A stretch of DNA of 64,000 nt from Pycnococcus provasolii (GCA_049487715.1 CP150578.1:434001-498000), one strand, 5' to 3'; counted from the stretch's first letter, positions 28,371 through 38,132 are shown. Numbers and translations are program-made. Notes: generated from the letters alone by a model not told the origin.

Positions 28371-31127
28371 CTATTGATCTATGGACCAGCCTAGATCCTC
28401 AACCATGCTGATAATTTTATCCAAAGACTTGGGCCCAATGCCATTCAGCGTAAGCAAATCGTCCTTCCTACGCGAGCATAAATCCGACAGCGTGGATATT
28501 CCACTCTGGCGAAGCGAGTTCTCGACGCGCGCTCCAAGCTTGAGCTCCGTAACCTTCGTCGAGCCGTCGACGGGATCGCCCTTTGGTGCAGCAGCCTTCT
28601 TCTTCGTGGATGTCTTCTTCTTCGACGATGCCGCCGAGTCAGCAGTAGCAACCTTCTTCTTCACCGTCTTCTTCTTCTCCGCTTTCACCTCCTGCTCCTT
28701 CTCCTCCTCCGCCGCAACCACCGCAGCCGCGGCAGTTTCTGATGATGCGAGCGAGCTGTCGTCGTAGTCAATCATAAACTGATCCTCCTCACGCTCGATC
28801 GTTGCCGATGATGATGTCTGCGATGATCGTGCCACGCTCGATCGCCTGCTCGGTGCCATAGCATCGCCGTACAGAGCTGCATCCACGACGGGACCACCCG
28901 CATCTGCGGGAGGAGGGCCGCGTCTTCCTGGAACGGACTCCAAGCCGGCGTACGCGACGGCGTTCTTTCCAAACAGAACCTCGTCGTACACCGTCTGCCG
29001 GCAGTCTTCCTCGCCGCCAGGTGCGTCGCCAGGCAGCGGGCGATCGAACAGGAGCGCACGCACCTCCTCGTCGTGCGGAACTTCCGACGCATCGAGCATG
29101 CCGTTCGCGTACAGCTGCCGAGCGATGCCCTGCGAGTTGACGAAGCACACAACCAGCTGCGGATCGTAGTGTCCCGCCAGGTGCGCCTGCAGCTCCGCGT
29201 CGTCATTCGCGTCGTAAGGAGGAAGGCTTCCCAGGCTCGCGACGCCCGCCGAGTCGAGGTGCTCGAGGCTCTCGCGTGCCATCCGCGATGCCCAGCGACG
29301 TCCGTTGCGCTCCTCAAGCCACGCGACGAGCTTGGCGTAGAAGTCGCGATCCGCGAGATCCTCGCAGGCGTTCACCGTGCACCACATCCCGTCGTGCAAG
29401 TCATCTGGCTCGCCAGGCTGAGCGACGCGCACGACGCGGTGTGCACCGAGTGTCTCCGGCCCTCCTCCGCCGGAGGCGCGCGTCGTGACTCCTGCGGGCG
29501 GCGACATGAGATCCGCCACTTCCGGCGTCGTTGGCGGCTGCCACCACCACCGGTACCTGCGATACGCTTCCACACCGAGGCTCGACAGCTCCTCCGCCTC
29601 CACGCCACGCCAGTGCTCATCCTGCTGCCTGCGCTCTGCGCCGTCCTCAAGCGCACGCCAGTCGGCGTAGTCGTCGAAGCCGCGCATCGCCGCGTCGTAG
29701 TCACGCATGTGCTCCGCCTCGCGCTCTGCGTCGAGGCGAGCGGCATCGCGCAGGTTCGGCTCGTGCGCCTGCAGAGCCTCCGCGAGCTTCTCATCCCATC
29801 CTTTCATGTTCTCCGCACCTTTCAGCATACCCTCCCACCAGAAAGTTGCCTTGTCGACGGCACGTGCCATGAGGTTGCCTGCATCACAGCGCACGTCACT
29901 CCAAACCTCGAATGTCAGGCGTTCCGACTGCAGAAGCATGGTCGCCCGTCCTGTCCAGTCGCTGACGCGTCCATGCTCTGGGCTCGTTCCTGTGATTTTG
30001 TACTTGACGCGCTCCACTGGCGTGAAATTTCGCTCGAGCAGAACCTCCGTGTCACGGCTCACTTCCAAAACTTCGGGCACCTGCACGAAATTGCGCTCGA
30101 CGAGATCTTTCTGCGATGGAAGCACGGACCTGTCCTCGGAGTGCAGCACCTGCATGCCCATTCCGCGCATGAAGGTGAAGCGCAGCGTGAGGCTCCATCC
30201 CTCGCGCACGTGCACGACGTGCGTGTCAGGCTGCACGCAGACGATTCCCGCCGGCGTGGGCACGTCACCTCCAAACAGCGTTTTTGGACCTTCGATGGTA
30301 AACTCCTGCACGGCATCCTCCGGTTGAGGTCTTTCCTCCTGCCCCGTTTCCTCTGCCCAGGTTGTCGGCGGTTCCACCTCGTCCACAAACCTCAAGTTGG
30401 CAAGTTTCGATCGCATCTGCAGAACCGTGACGTCCGTTCCAGGGAGCACGGACGCGTCGGCGAGCAGCATGTCGTCGTCAAGCGACGGCACGGCGAAGCT
30501 GGATATGCATACGCCGTTCGCGTCCTGCATGGCTAGCTTGAGCATCTGCGCGAGTGTGAGTGCCTCCCCCCTGTTGAGCGGGTCAATGACGAACACGCCG
30601 TACGACCCTCCCCCTGGCGTATCGAGTTGTCTGACGAGGTCCATTTCTGTCCACGACGCCGAGACCGCCTCGACGGTGGTAGCCGTGCGCGTCACCTCTG
30701 GTGCCTTGATGGCGAGGTATTCGTCCATGGTCATTCGGTTCGCGACTTGCGCATCTGCGAGTAGGTTCGCCCCGTAGAGTCCCAGTCCAAAGTCGTCGTC
30801 GTCGTCGCCAAACGACGCACCACTGGAATTACCGGCGTCGTCGTCCAAGGCTTTGGCAATGCAAAAGCGGTTATGCCTGTGACCACGCAGAGCACGCGAA
30901 GACAGACTCGCGGCAGCGAGTCTGCCAAGACCACCACTTGATGATGTTTTGATTTGACCCACAACATGAGCAGACACCTTAGTAGAGTAACCACCACACC
31001 GAACTACCACACCACCACCACCACCATCACAACCACCACACCGCTGCTGCTGCTTATAACCCTTTGAGCCACGAGAGCTCATCATGATGAAACAACACAC
31101 CACAGAGGAGCGACAGCCAGACACCAC
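28371..31127 (-). CDS. rpoA-like: Nuclear-encoded plastid RNA polymerase alpha subunit-like protein with large internal insertion
   Basis: A 918-residue protein with RpoA features at both ends. Residues ~157-435 follow the alpha N-terminal domain: YGVFVIDPLNRGEALTLAQM (dimer helix), VLPGTDVTVLQMRSKLANLR, QEFTIEGPKTLFGGDV, VREGWSLTLRFTFMRGMG, NFTPVERVKYKI and SERLTFEVWSD. Residues ~858-918 are the alpha C-terminal domain: ELKLGARVENSLRQSGISTL and the helix-hairpin-helix NGIGPKSLDKI. In between are ~420 extra residues, acidic and Trp-rich, then a Lys/Ala-rich stretch. Residues 1-90 are Ser/Gly/Arg-rich, a plausible transit peptide. The second in-frame Met pair at 31085 may be the true start. 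It would assemble with beta/beta' in the plastid-encoded polymerase. An intact bacterial origin is unlikely given the insertion and surroundings. Confidence 0.82.
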   Translation of the reverse strand: MVSGCRSSVVCCFIMMSSRGSKGYKQQQRCGGCDGGGGGVVVRCGGYSTKVSAHVVGQIKTSSSGGLGRLAAASLSSRALRGHRHNRFCIAKALDDDAGNSSGASFGDDDDDFGLGLYGANLLADAQVANRMTMDEYLAIKAPEVTRTATTVEAVSASWTEMDLVRQLDTPGGGSYGVFVIDPLNRGEALTLAQMLKLAMQDANGVCISSFAVPSLDDDMLLADASVLPGTDVTVLQMRSKLANLRFVDEVEPPTTWAEETGQEERPQPEDAVQEFTIEGPKTLFGGDVPTPAGIVCVQPDTHVVHVREGWSLTLRFTFMRGMGMQVLHSEDRSVLPSQKDLVERNFVQVPEVLEVSRDTEVLLERNFTPVERVKYKITGTSPEHGRVSDWTGRATMLLQSERLTFEVWSDVRCDAGNLMARAVDKATFWWEGMLKGAENMKGWDEKLAEALQAHEPNLRDAARLDAEREAEHMRDYDAAMRGFDDYADWRALEDGAERRQQDEHWRGVEAEELSSLGVEAYRRYRWWWQPPTTPEVADLMSPPAGVTTRASGGGGPETLGAHRVVRVAQPGEPDDLHDGMWCTVNACEDLADRDFYAKLVAWLEERNGRRWASRMARESLEHLDSAGVASLGSLPPYDANDDAELQAHLAGHYDPQLVVCFVNSQGIARQLYANGMLDASEVPHDEEVRALLFDRPLPGDAPGGEEDCRQTVYDEVLFGKNAVAYAGLESVPGRRGPPPADAGGPVVDAALYGDAMAPSRRSSVARSSQTSSSATIEREEDQFMIDYDDSSLASSETAAAAVVAAEEEKEQEVKAEKKKTVKKKVATADSAASSKKKTSTKKKAAAPKGDPVDGSTKVTELKLGARVENSLRQSGISTLSDLCSRRKDDLLTLNGIGPKSLDKIISMVEDLGWSIDQ

Positions 31128-31373
31128 AGAGCCCGTATAGGAACACGTGTCTTACAGGAAGTACGCACGCACGCGCAAAAGTGCAGAATGCCCAGTGCTC
31201 GTTCGGTCCGCGCCGCCGACGGGCACTATCGTAGGGGGGACCGGGGAACTTTTCCCCAACCGGGTGGATAAAGGGGAAACGCCCTCCGAATTGGTGGACC
31301 CGCTGGCTGGTGTTTTTTTCATTCGGGGTTTATTAATATTACACGTTTCATATTTTTTACAGCTGTTCAGCTA

Positions 31374-32534
31374 CTAGGGGTTTTTACCTCCCGCGCAGCG
31401 CAGCTTGCTCACGAAAGCCTTGTCGTCCGCGCACGCGTGGTCGCAGCTGTACATGCCTGCGAGGCTGTCAAACGCACGGGAACACATCGGACAGATTATG
31501 CACTTCGCCTGAGCGCGCATTGCCACCTGCACCCGCATGACGAGCTGGTGCTGGCGATCGTACTTCGCAATCGCATCGCGCGAATCCACGTCGAGAGCTG
31601 GCGTGACGCACGACGACGAATGCAGCAACGCGGAAAGCGACGACGCGCTGTCAATTTTCAGACCCGCCGACTCGTTTCTTGCACCGTTTCGGGCACGTGT
31701 GGCGCAGACGGAGCGGGCATAAGGCATGAGCGCCTCACCGTATCCGTTCAGTTCGCCAGGCTGGCCAGGATGTCCCACGACTGTTCGGTACGCGTCCACG
31801 CATACACCAAACATTTTGCATGTCCGTCTTCGCGCCCTGACAAGTTTCTGTAGTCGACGCGTCCCAAATACTTCATTTTCGAACGCCGTCTCACCACCAC
31901 GGCCGACGCACGTGCGAAACACGTCTGCGCGCCAGAGCGTGGCTTGGTGGCTGAACAGCCACGGGCTGTTGTCGTCGTAGCTCACAACACAGTGCTCTGC
32001 GTGCGACGCAAGCGCACTTGGCGGCGAAGAGCACGTCTTTGCGTGCACGAGTCCGTACTTGATGCTCGCCTGCTCCGACTTGTTGAGGAACCTGACGAAG
32101 ATGACGTCTTCGTCCTCTTCCATGAGTGCCTGAGCACCTTGGAGCAGCTGTGTGGGTATGTCGTCGAAGAACACGAAATCATCCTGCGTGTACAGCACGA
32201 AGCGGGCACTCGCTTGTTCCTGGCCCAGGTATGTGGCGAGTCGCGACGCGAAGTCAGCCGTGCCCGCGGGGTAGCAGTTGAAGAGAGGATGCTGATGCTG
32301 CGACGGTTCACGCTCATGTTCGGTGAGAACGTCAACGGCGCACGCGTCACCGACGACGTGGCGGCGCAGGCACGCGACGACGGGCGCCCAGTACGGCGCG
32401 CGCGCGTCGGAGGAGTGCACGACAACGGCGCGCGACATGGGGGAGCGAGCGTGACAGGAGTGGTTGGGACGACACGGGAAACACGCAAGAAGGAAAACGC
32501 CCACAATGGTCGGAGGGGAGAACAAAACCCCCAA
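31374..32534 (-). CDS. Signal-anchored glycosyltransferase-like protein
   Basis: A 386-residue protein with an N-terminal hydrophobic signal/anchor (PPTIVGVFLLACF). The region FVLYTQDDFVFFDDIPTQLL carries acidic clusters like the metal-binding motif of nucleotide-sugar transferases, and PWLFSHQATLWRADVF resembles an acceptor-site block of such enzymes. Several Cys and a C-terminal CPMCSRAFDSLAGMYSC element suggest disulphides, or a zinc ribbon in the tail (CxxC...C). The exact family is not recognised. TTACA on plus just beyond the stop is a reverse TGTAA signal. The short distance to the RpoA-like gene (about 250 bp) leaves room for only its promoter. Confidence 0.6.
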   Translation of the reverse strand: MGVLFSPPTIVGVFLLACFPCRPNHSCHARSPMSRAVVVHSSDARAPYWAPVVACLRRHVVGDACAVDVLTEHEREPSQHQHPLFNCYPAGTADFASRLATYLGQEQASARFVLYTQDDFVFFDDIPTQLLQGAQALMEEDEDVIFVRFLNKSEQASIKYGLVHAKTCSSPPSALASHAEHCVVSYDDNSPWLFSHQATLWRADVFRTCVGRGGETAFENEVFGTRRLQKLVRARRRTCKMFGVCVDAYRTVVGHPGQPGELNGYGEALMPYARSVCATRARNGARNESAGLKIDSASSLSALLHSSSCVTPALDVDSRDAIAKYDRQHQLVMRVQVAMRAQAKCIICPMCSRAFDSLAGMYSCDHACADDKAFVSKLRCAGGKNP

Positions 32535-32937
<403 letters not shown>

Positions 32938-34098
32938 TTACTTGACAATCAAAGGCGAACGCTCCGTCGGCGCGGGCGAGGCGGCGGGATCGACGAGCGT
33001 GGTGGTGTTCGCAGGAAGCGGCGACGCGGATGGGGAGGGGTGCGGCGACGGCGCGATTCCGTCGTTGCGCCGAGGAAGCTCGCGGAGGATGTAGAGGAGT
33101 AAGGTGGACGGCACGATCTCACTCAGGCAGTAGTAGCACAGAACGAAGATGTGCGTTCGCTCGCACACCGGCCAGTTCTCGTCGTCAGGTTGTCCCTCAA
33201 TCTCGCAGAAGAGAACGAGCGCGGCGCGCACGAGGAAGCTTAGTGTGCAGATGACGGTTAGGAGCATCACCTCACGAAGCCGGCGCTGAAGCACCTCGTT
33301 GTACACGCCTCGCTGCCCGCCAGAGACGCGGTCGACGCGCCGGAGCAGTAGCACGAGCCTTCCGCCGAAGAAGACGAACCCGAGCGCCGCGGCGAGCGAG
33401 ACGGCCGCGAAGAAGAGCATCTGTGCGCGAATCATCGCGACGGTCCACTGCGTTTCGTGCTTCATGTCGCCGAACACACCCCACAGGATCCATATTGCGA
33501 TTTCGACGACGTACACGAGCACGTTGGCGCCAATAAATGCGGGATGCAGCATGACGTTGAGGCTGTACGACGGGTTGCGCACACGGTCGACAATTTCCGC
33601 CCAGTACACGATGAGAAGGCAGTACGTGGAGAAGAAGACGTACCCGGGCAGGTTGTTCACGACGGTGAGCGCAAAGTCGACGTGCGGCGCGTAGCTGAGG
33701 AAGAGCGGCACGTTGACGGAAGGAATGGCAATCGTTGTGAAGAAGGTGGTTCGCACGAGCGCGTTGATGCCCGTGCATACGAAGAACACCTTCTGCTTCG
33801 TCACGCCTCTCGACAGCCTCCTGTGCGTGCGCACGAGCTGAATGCAGGCGAGTATGGTGACGAGGCCGTAGAGCGACGCGAGTGCGATGCACGCGGCCAT
33901 GGGTGATATGTCCGCGTCGACGATTTTCTTGACGAAAGGCGCCATCAGGAGCGACTTGCGACCTCCCCATGTGTGTGTGTTGTCGTGGCCTAACAACCAC
34001 GCGGAGGAGGTGCCTATCGCATGGCCGTCGTCGTCTGTGTTGTGTGTGCCGTACGAATGTGCGCCATACGGCCGCTCAGCTAATGCGTCAGCATACAT
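32938..34098 (-). CDS. TOM1/THH1-like seven-transmembrane protein
   Basis: A 386-residue membrane protein of the plant TOM1/TOM3/THH1 (DUF1084) family. These tonoplast/endomembrane proteins include the host factor for tobamovirus replication in plants; the normal function is unclear. Seven hydrophobic segments are visible: about ACIALASLYGLVTILACIQL, NALVRTTFFTTIAI, YVFFSTYCLLIVYWAEIV, IGANVLVYVVEIAIWILWGV, MLFFAAVSLAAALGFVFFGG, VMLLTVICTLSFLVRAALVL and a C-terminal YCLSEIVPSTLLLYIL helix. The YCLLIVYWAEI block is the most family-typical. The cytosolic tail is Pro/Ser-rich. The ATG at 34098 is chosen because upstream residues (to 34449) are of non-protein-like composition and overlap repetitive DNA. 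Confidence 0.82.
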   Translation of the reverse strand: MYADALAERPYGAHSYGTHNTDDDGHAIGTSSAWLLGHDNTHTWGGRKSLLMAPFVKKIVDADISPMAACIALASLYGLVTILACIQLVRTHRRLSRGVTKQKVFFVCTGINALVRTTFFTTIAIPSVNVPLFLSYAPHVDFALTVVNNLPGYVFFSTYCLLIVYWAEIVDRVRNPSYSLNVMLHPAFIGANVLVYVVEIAIWILWGVFGDMKHETQWTVAMIRAQMLFFAAVSLAAALGFVFFGGRLVLLLRRVDRVSGGQRGVYNEVLQRRLREVMLLTVICTLSFLVRAALVLFCEIEGQPDDENWPVCERTHIFVLCYYCLSEIVPSTLLLYILRELPRRNDGIAPSPHPSPSASPLPANTTTLVDPAASPAPTERSPLIVK

Positions 34099-34647
34099 GA
34101 TTCGACGGAGGAGGAGCCTGAGGCGTGAGAAAAAGGGAGGGAATGGAGGGGCCGGACGTGTGCTTGCAAGGCCACCTAGGTGCAAGGCCTTAAACAGCCA
34201 CACTTGACAGAGTTTGTCGTCCGCTTTCCTCGTTGTCGAGGGAAATTCAGAAGAGCAAGACAAATCACAAATGGAAAGCCGGTGTGGTGTGGTACTGTGG
34301 TGTGGTGTGATTGGGAACGAAGGAAGGCAATGAAGGGAATGAGGGGGGACCCATCCTTGCACGTACTCGTATACCTGACACTTCTGCCTGACACCTGATT
34401 GATGCCTGACATGGCCATTATTATTAAGGGTAAGAACCCCGCCTTGCAACTCCGCCTCGGACAGTCGGAGGAATTACTCATGTGCATAAACCTTTATGTT
34501 ATTAGGGTTTCATCCTAACCCTAGTTCTAACCCTAACCCTAACCCTAACCCTCTTCTCCTCCTCCTCCTCCTTCTTCTTCTTGTTGTTTGTCGTCGCTTT
34601 GCTTTTCAGCCACTCAAGTGCTCATCAGAAGAAAAGTCAAACTCCAT
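34099..34647. promoter_or_regulatory. Divergent intergenic region with CCCTAA array
   Basis: Contains TGTGGTGTGGT repeats (34279-34310) and a telomere-like CTAACC array at about 34517-34551 (four perfect CCCTAA units), followed by a CTC/CTT tract (34551-34581). The array is about 100-130 bp upstream of the GGCT-like ATG. Confidence 0.55.
34517..34551 (+). repeat. Interstitial telomere-like (CCCTAA)n array
   Basis: Four perfect CCCTAA units plus degenerate flanks, C-rich strand on plus, upstream of the gene at 34648. Confidence 0.9.
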
Positions 34648-34954
34648 ATGTCGCCGAACATGCGAATATCTTCGTCACAATCTATCTACACGCGTGTGCG
34701 TGCTCATTCGCGAACACCTTCACATACTGCGCACGCACGTCGCGCAAGCTACCCTGTTCCCGCCTTGCCCGCAGAAGAAAGCTACCTCTACTTCGCTTTT
34801 GGCGCGAACACGTTGCCGTCCACGATGACGCGCGTGCGTTCGGTCACACCTCTCGCACAGCCTTTCGTCGCCAAGGCATATCAGTGGGAACTCAGATTTG
34901 AAGTTCCAGGTGCACCGTTCGTCGAACCGGGGTTCGCGACGATCGTCGAACGTC

Positions 34955-34996
<42 letters not shown>

Positions 34997-35499
34997 TCCC
35001 GAACTACGTGTCAGGGGTGGTGTGGACGCTCTCTAAGGATGACTGGGAGAGAGTACAGGCGACGGAAACGGGGTACGTCGTGACGCCAATTGACGTCGTC
35101 ACCGACCTTGGAAGGGAAAAGAAGCAAGTCTTGACGCTCGTCTGGCCGAGACAGCGGTGTCGCGCCAGACTACAGCCTTCCAAAAGGTACTTGAGCATCA
35201 TACGAGAAGGTGCGCAGCAATTCAACATGGACTTGGAGTGGAGAACGTACCTTGCCGAGAAGGTACGCGCATACGATCCGTCAGCGAACGAGGCACGATC
35301 ACTGGGCGCAGCTTTGTATGCCGTGACTGCCGCGACGTTGGCGCCACTGACAATACCACTCGTCGTAATGTCTGGTGGCCGCAACGGCGATGTTGGCGAT
35401 GCTGTCACGAATATCACCTGGGACATTTGGCACGACAACGTCGCTCAGCCTTTGCTCAAGACGAGTGGAGGCATGGATGATGATGAAATTGAATTGTAA
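34648..35499 (+). CDS. Gamma-glutamylcyclotransferase-like (GGCT/AIG2 fold) protein with poly-Asp insert
   Basis: A 283-residue protein. YLYFAFGANTLPSTM matches the Y-x-x-F/Y-G-S-N-like nucleotide/substrate loop of the GGCT fold. VPGAPFVEPGFATIVERR and VSGVVWTLSKDDWERVQATE, then TGYVVTPIDV, follow the expected order, and the Glu of ATETGY fits the catalytic Glu position. GGCT-like enzymes release 5-oxoproline from gamma-glutamyl peptides or glutathione. Thirteen consecutive Asp (34960-34998) replace a short loop between strands. A C-terminal hydrophobic segment (YAVTAATLAPLTIPLVVM) may be a membrane anchor. The start is the first ATG; the leader is Ser/Arg-rich and may be a targeting peptide. 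TGTAA overlaps the stop. Confidence 0.75.
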
Positions 35500-35548
35500 A
35501 AATGTTATGTTCATTAACAAAACCACGCCCCTTTTAACAAAACCACGC

Positions 35549-36438
35549 TTACGCCTTGGCCGACGCGAATCCGCGGATGAGGTTCAGCGCGAACAGCACG
35601 GCACCAACTTCCACGCCAGCAACAATGCCCGCTTGCAAGCCCGATCCTGAGCTCACCTCAACCTTGACGGACGGCGCAGAAATCGAAGGCATGCTCACGC
35701 TCGGCGCAGACACGGAAGGCAGGCTCGGCTTGGATGCCACCGGCTTGGGTGCAGGCGCAGGCGTCGGCGCCGGAGCCGGTGCCGGAGCCGGAGCCGGAGC
35801 CGGAGCAGGCGCCGGTGCCGGTGCCGGTGCAGGTGCAGGAGCAGGCGCGGCTGCCGGCGTGACGACGGCTTTCCTTCCCGCTGACGCCATGTCAGGTGTC
35901 GGCTTGGCCGCACCCCCCACCTTGGGTGCCGACGTCGCCGCTGGCTTGGGCTTGGACTTCGACGCCTCAGTCTTAGCCTTTGCTGCCTCACCCTTCGGCT
36001 TGGGTTTCTCCGCCGCCGCCGCCTTCTTCTGCGGCTTGCCCTGAGACTTCAGCTTGTCGATGTTCTCAATTCGGCTCTTGCGTGCTGGCGTCGTGTCATT
36101 CTTCGAGTACATCGACTAATCACATTTTGTGTGTTTAAGTACCAATCAGTGGGGGATGGGTGGGTATTTGTTTTCTTGTGAGTGAGGATTGTTAGAGTAT
36201 TTGAGAAGAGAGAAAAGTCACTAACGTCGACGCTCATCACCGGTGCCGCGATAGCCCCCATGGGGTTGATTGCCGTCGCCGCGGAGACTGCAATGACGGC
36301 TGAGAGCGCGGCTGCGGGTATCACCTTCAGCGGCGCAGGGGAGGCAGAGGTGTTATTCTGGGAATTATGCGAAGCACGCGTTGTCGTGAGACGACGCGGC
36401 ACAGATGTAGATCGGGCACAGATCGAGGACATCATCAT
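35549..36438 (-). CDS. Plastid-targeted Ala/Pro-rich membrane protein, two exons
   Basis: Predicted exons 36438-36226 and 36115-35549, joined across a 110-bp intron (GTTAGT...TTAG, 36225-36116). The joined reading frame is 259 residues. Exon 1 encodes a Ser/Arg/Thr-rich transit peptide followed by a hydrophobic stretch (VIPAAALSAVIAVSAATAI) ending in AIAAP, as in thylakoid-targeting signals. Exon 2 has a basic Lys/Ala segment, about 17 alternating Ala-Pro pairs, Ser/Pro repeats (PSVSAPSVSMPSISAPS) and one C-terminal membrane helix (LQAGIVAGVEVGAVLFALNL). The AP linker should be an extended spacer from the membrane. No family is recognised. It is divergent from PsaH, 401 bp between starts, which suggests a photosynthetic role. 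Confidence 0.7.
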
Positions 36439-36839
36439 TCTTCGTTGAGGATAGTGCCTGCCGCAGGATAAAAGCGAGCTGCGGTCAGTGGGATACAATA
36501 CAGGAGAGTGCTGGGAGGGGAGGTGCCGGAGGAAAGGAGAGAATTCTCCACCGCACAGAATCTGGAACAGGACCAACTGGGAGTCATGCTAGGGTGGTTC
36601 CCCACAATAATCAAGGGTAAGGTAGGCTGCCCTGCCCCTCCAATGGGCCCTTCCCAGTTCCAAGTTCCAGGGGAGGGGGGATACCTCTTCCCCCCTGCGA
36701 GGGGATTGTGGAAACGATGTAAAAGATAAGCTGTGGGATTTGGTTCCCGGGCAGATGGAGATATATTTCTCCAGTCCAGACGACCCCCTTTCTGCCCCTT
36801 TTCCCCTCCCATATCTGCTCGTATCATAACACCAATATA
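36439..36839. promoter_or_regulatory. Divergent promoter region of the plastid protein and PsaH
   Basis: About 400 bp. Contains GC-rich runs (GGGCCCTTCCC, GGGGAGGGGGGAT), an inverted-repeat-like AGATATATTTCTCC (36763-36776) and AACACCAATATAATG at the PsaH start. No TATA box is certain. Confidence 0.45.
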
Positions 36840-37559
36840 ATGGCGCCGCTCGCAGTCTCCCGCTCCACGTCTGCCCGTCTCCGTCCGCGCCGCATCCGCA
36901 AGGACGTCGTCGCGCCGCTCCATTCGCGCCGTGGCTGCCTACAAGCCGGAGGAGTCGAAGTACTTCGACATCGCCGACATGGAGAACACCACGGGTGCCT
37001 GGAACCTCTACGGACAGGGTGAGTTTAGGTGGTTTGTTGAGTTTGGTTGGTTTGGGTTTGGATGCGTTGTGCTGTGTGCTGGTGCTGGTGTCGACGAAGA
37101 TCCGTCGCTCGATTCTGCAGTTTCGATCGGTGGGGAGTGACGTTTGGGCGGCGTTGTTTCTTGGAGTTTGGCGGGAAACTACGACAAAACAACTTCGAAT
37201 TCCCAGACTGACGTTTCGTTGATCACACACACCTTTTTTTTTTCCCCACCTCCTCGAACAGATGACAAGGCGCGCTACCCGGAGAGCCAGGCGGAATTCT
37301 TCGAGCGTGCGGGAGCCAACCTCGCTCGCCGAGAGAGCCTGCTCGCCTTCATCGGCATCTTCGGCGCCGGAGGAGTCGTCGCAGCTGAGTCTGTCCTCAC
37401 CAAGGCGTGGAAGGTCAACGGAGCTGGAAACGTAAGTCACTACCACCAAAAACACACACAAAAAAAAAAAAGCAATCGCTAACCACCGAATACACTAAAT
37501 AAAACCAGGGCCTGCCCGAGGGCTGGGAGCAGCCGATGGGTCCTCGTGATCGTCTTTGA
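36840..37559 (+). CDS. PSAH: Photosystem I reaction centre subunit VI (PsaH), three exons
   Basis: PsaH is a nuclear-encoded thylakoid protein of photosystem I that docks LHCII in state transitions. Predicted exons end at 37018, run 37262-37431 and 37509-37559, with GT-AG introns of 243 and 77 bp. The mature part reads KPEESKYFDIADMENTTGAW then NLYGQ-DDKARYPESQAEFF, RRESLLAFIGIFGAGG, and ends GPRDRL. This is close to Chlamydomonas PsaH. Oddity: the ATG at 36840 is in a different frame from the mature sequence. The mature frame upstream (ASARTSSRRSIRA) also looks like transit peptide but hits a stop at 36838. A one-base assembly error, a tiny intron, or an upstream exon is needed. The mature domain itself is certain. 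Confidence 0.9.
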
Positions 37560-37722
37560 GCCTCGCAAGATTTTGGGACGAACTGACGAGAAGAGTTTGA
37601 AAGGTTTTCATTTCCATGCGGTTAACTAAGAAAGAGACTTTTCATTTGGAGAGATAGTCATACACATGTGCCTTTCCCTATTTTGCGTATTGTCATCAGT
37701 ACAGTCAATTACACGTCAATAC

Positions 37723-38132
37723 TTACAAGCACAGGCCAAAAAGAGGCACGGCGTGTTCTTTGTTCGCGTGGGTGGTGGGTGTACAACTTGCGGGAAGCGC
37801 GTGCTGCGTTTCCTCGTCAAGAAGGGAAGGGAAGAACCCATAAATAGTGGCGTCCTGAACGCCAGGTAGTCTGTTAGCCACCTTCGTTCCACACTCCGAG
37901 CAGAAGAGTCTCGTTCGCCCAGGATGTTTGTCAAGTATCGTGTTGGCGTTGGCGTCGTAAGGTGGCCTTTTGCACTCCTTGACGTATTCCCTCCTTGCGT
38001 GAATTCGAACGCGGCCTCTTTGACGTACACCACCTGATAGATGGGCGCGGCGTGCGCCTTGCGACAGTACTTGCACAAGCAGAAGCACGCGTGAACCACC
38101 TGGTTTGCGCTGACGTCACACGCGAAGTTCAC
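37723..38132 (-). pseudogene. GFA/CENP-V-type zinc-binding protein, broken by a frameshift
   Basis: Glutathione-dependent formaldehyde-activating (GFA) fold. In the first frame (38132 to about 38000) CFCLCKYCRKAHAAPIYQVV gives the central CxxC and its surroundings. The second frame (to 37723) gives EYVKECKRPP and RTRLFCSECGTKVANRLPG, the C-terminal CxxCG pair. The frames meet at about 37993-38003, where one missing base in a GGAGGG run would reunite them. The usual N-terminal CxC zinc site is not seen, since an in-frame stop lies just upstream of the first Met. So this is either a decaying gene or a gene with a sequencing indel and an unseen 5' exon. Confidence 0.6.

Noticed and set aside
29073-30536. 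Plus-strand frame of about 487 codons opposite the RpoA-like gene
   Set aside because: Arg/His-rich shadow of the minus-strand coding sequence with no recognisable motif; the minus strand has clear RpoA blocks.
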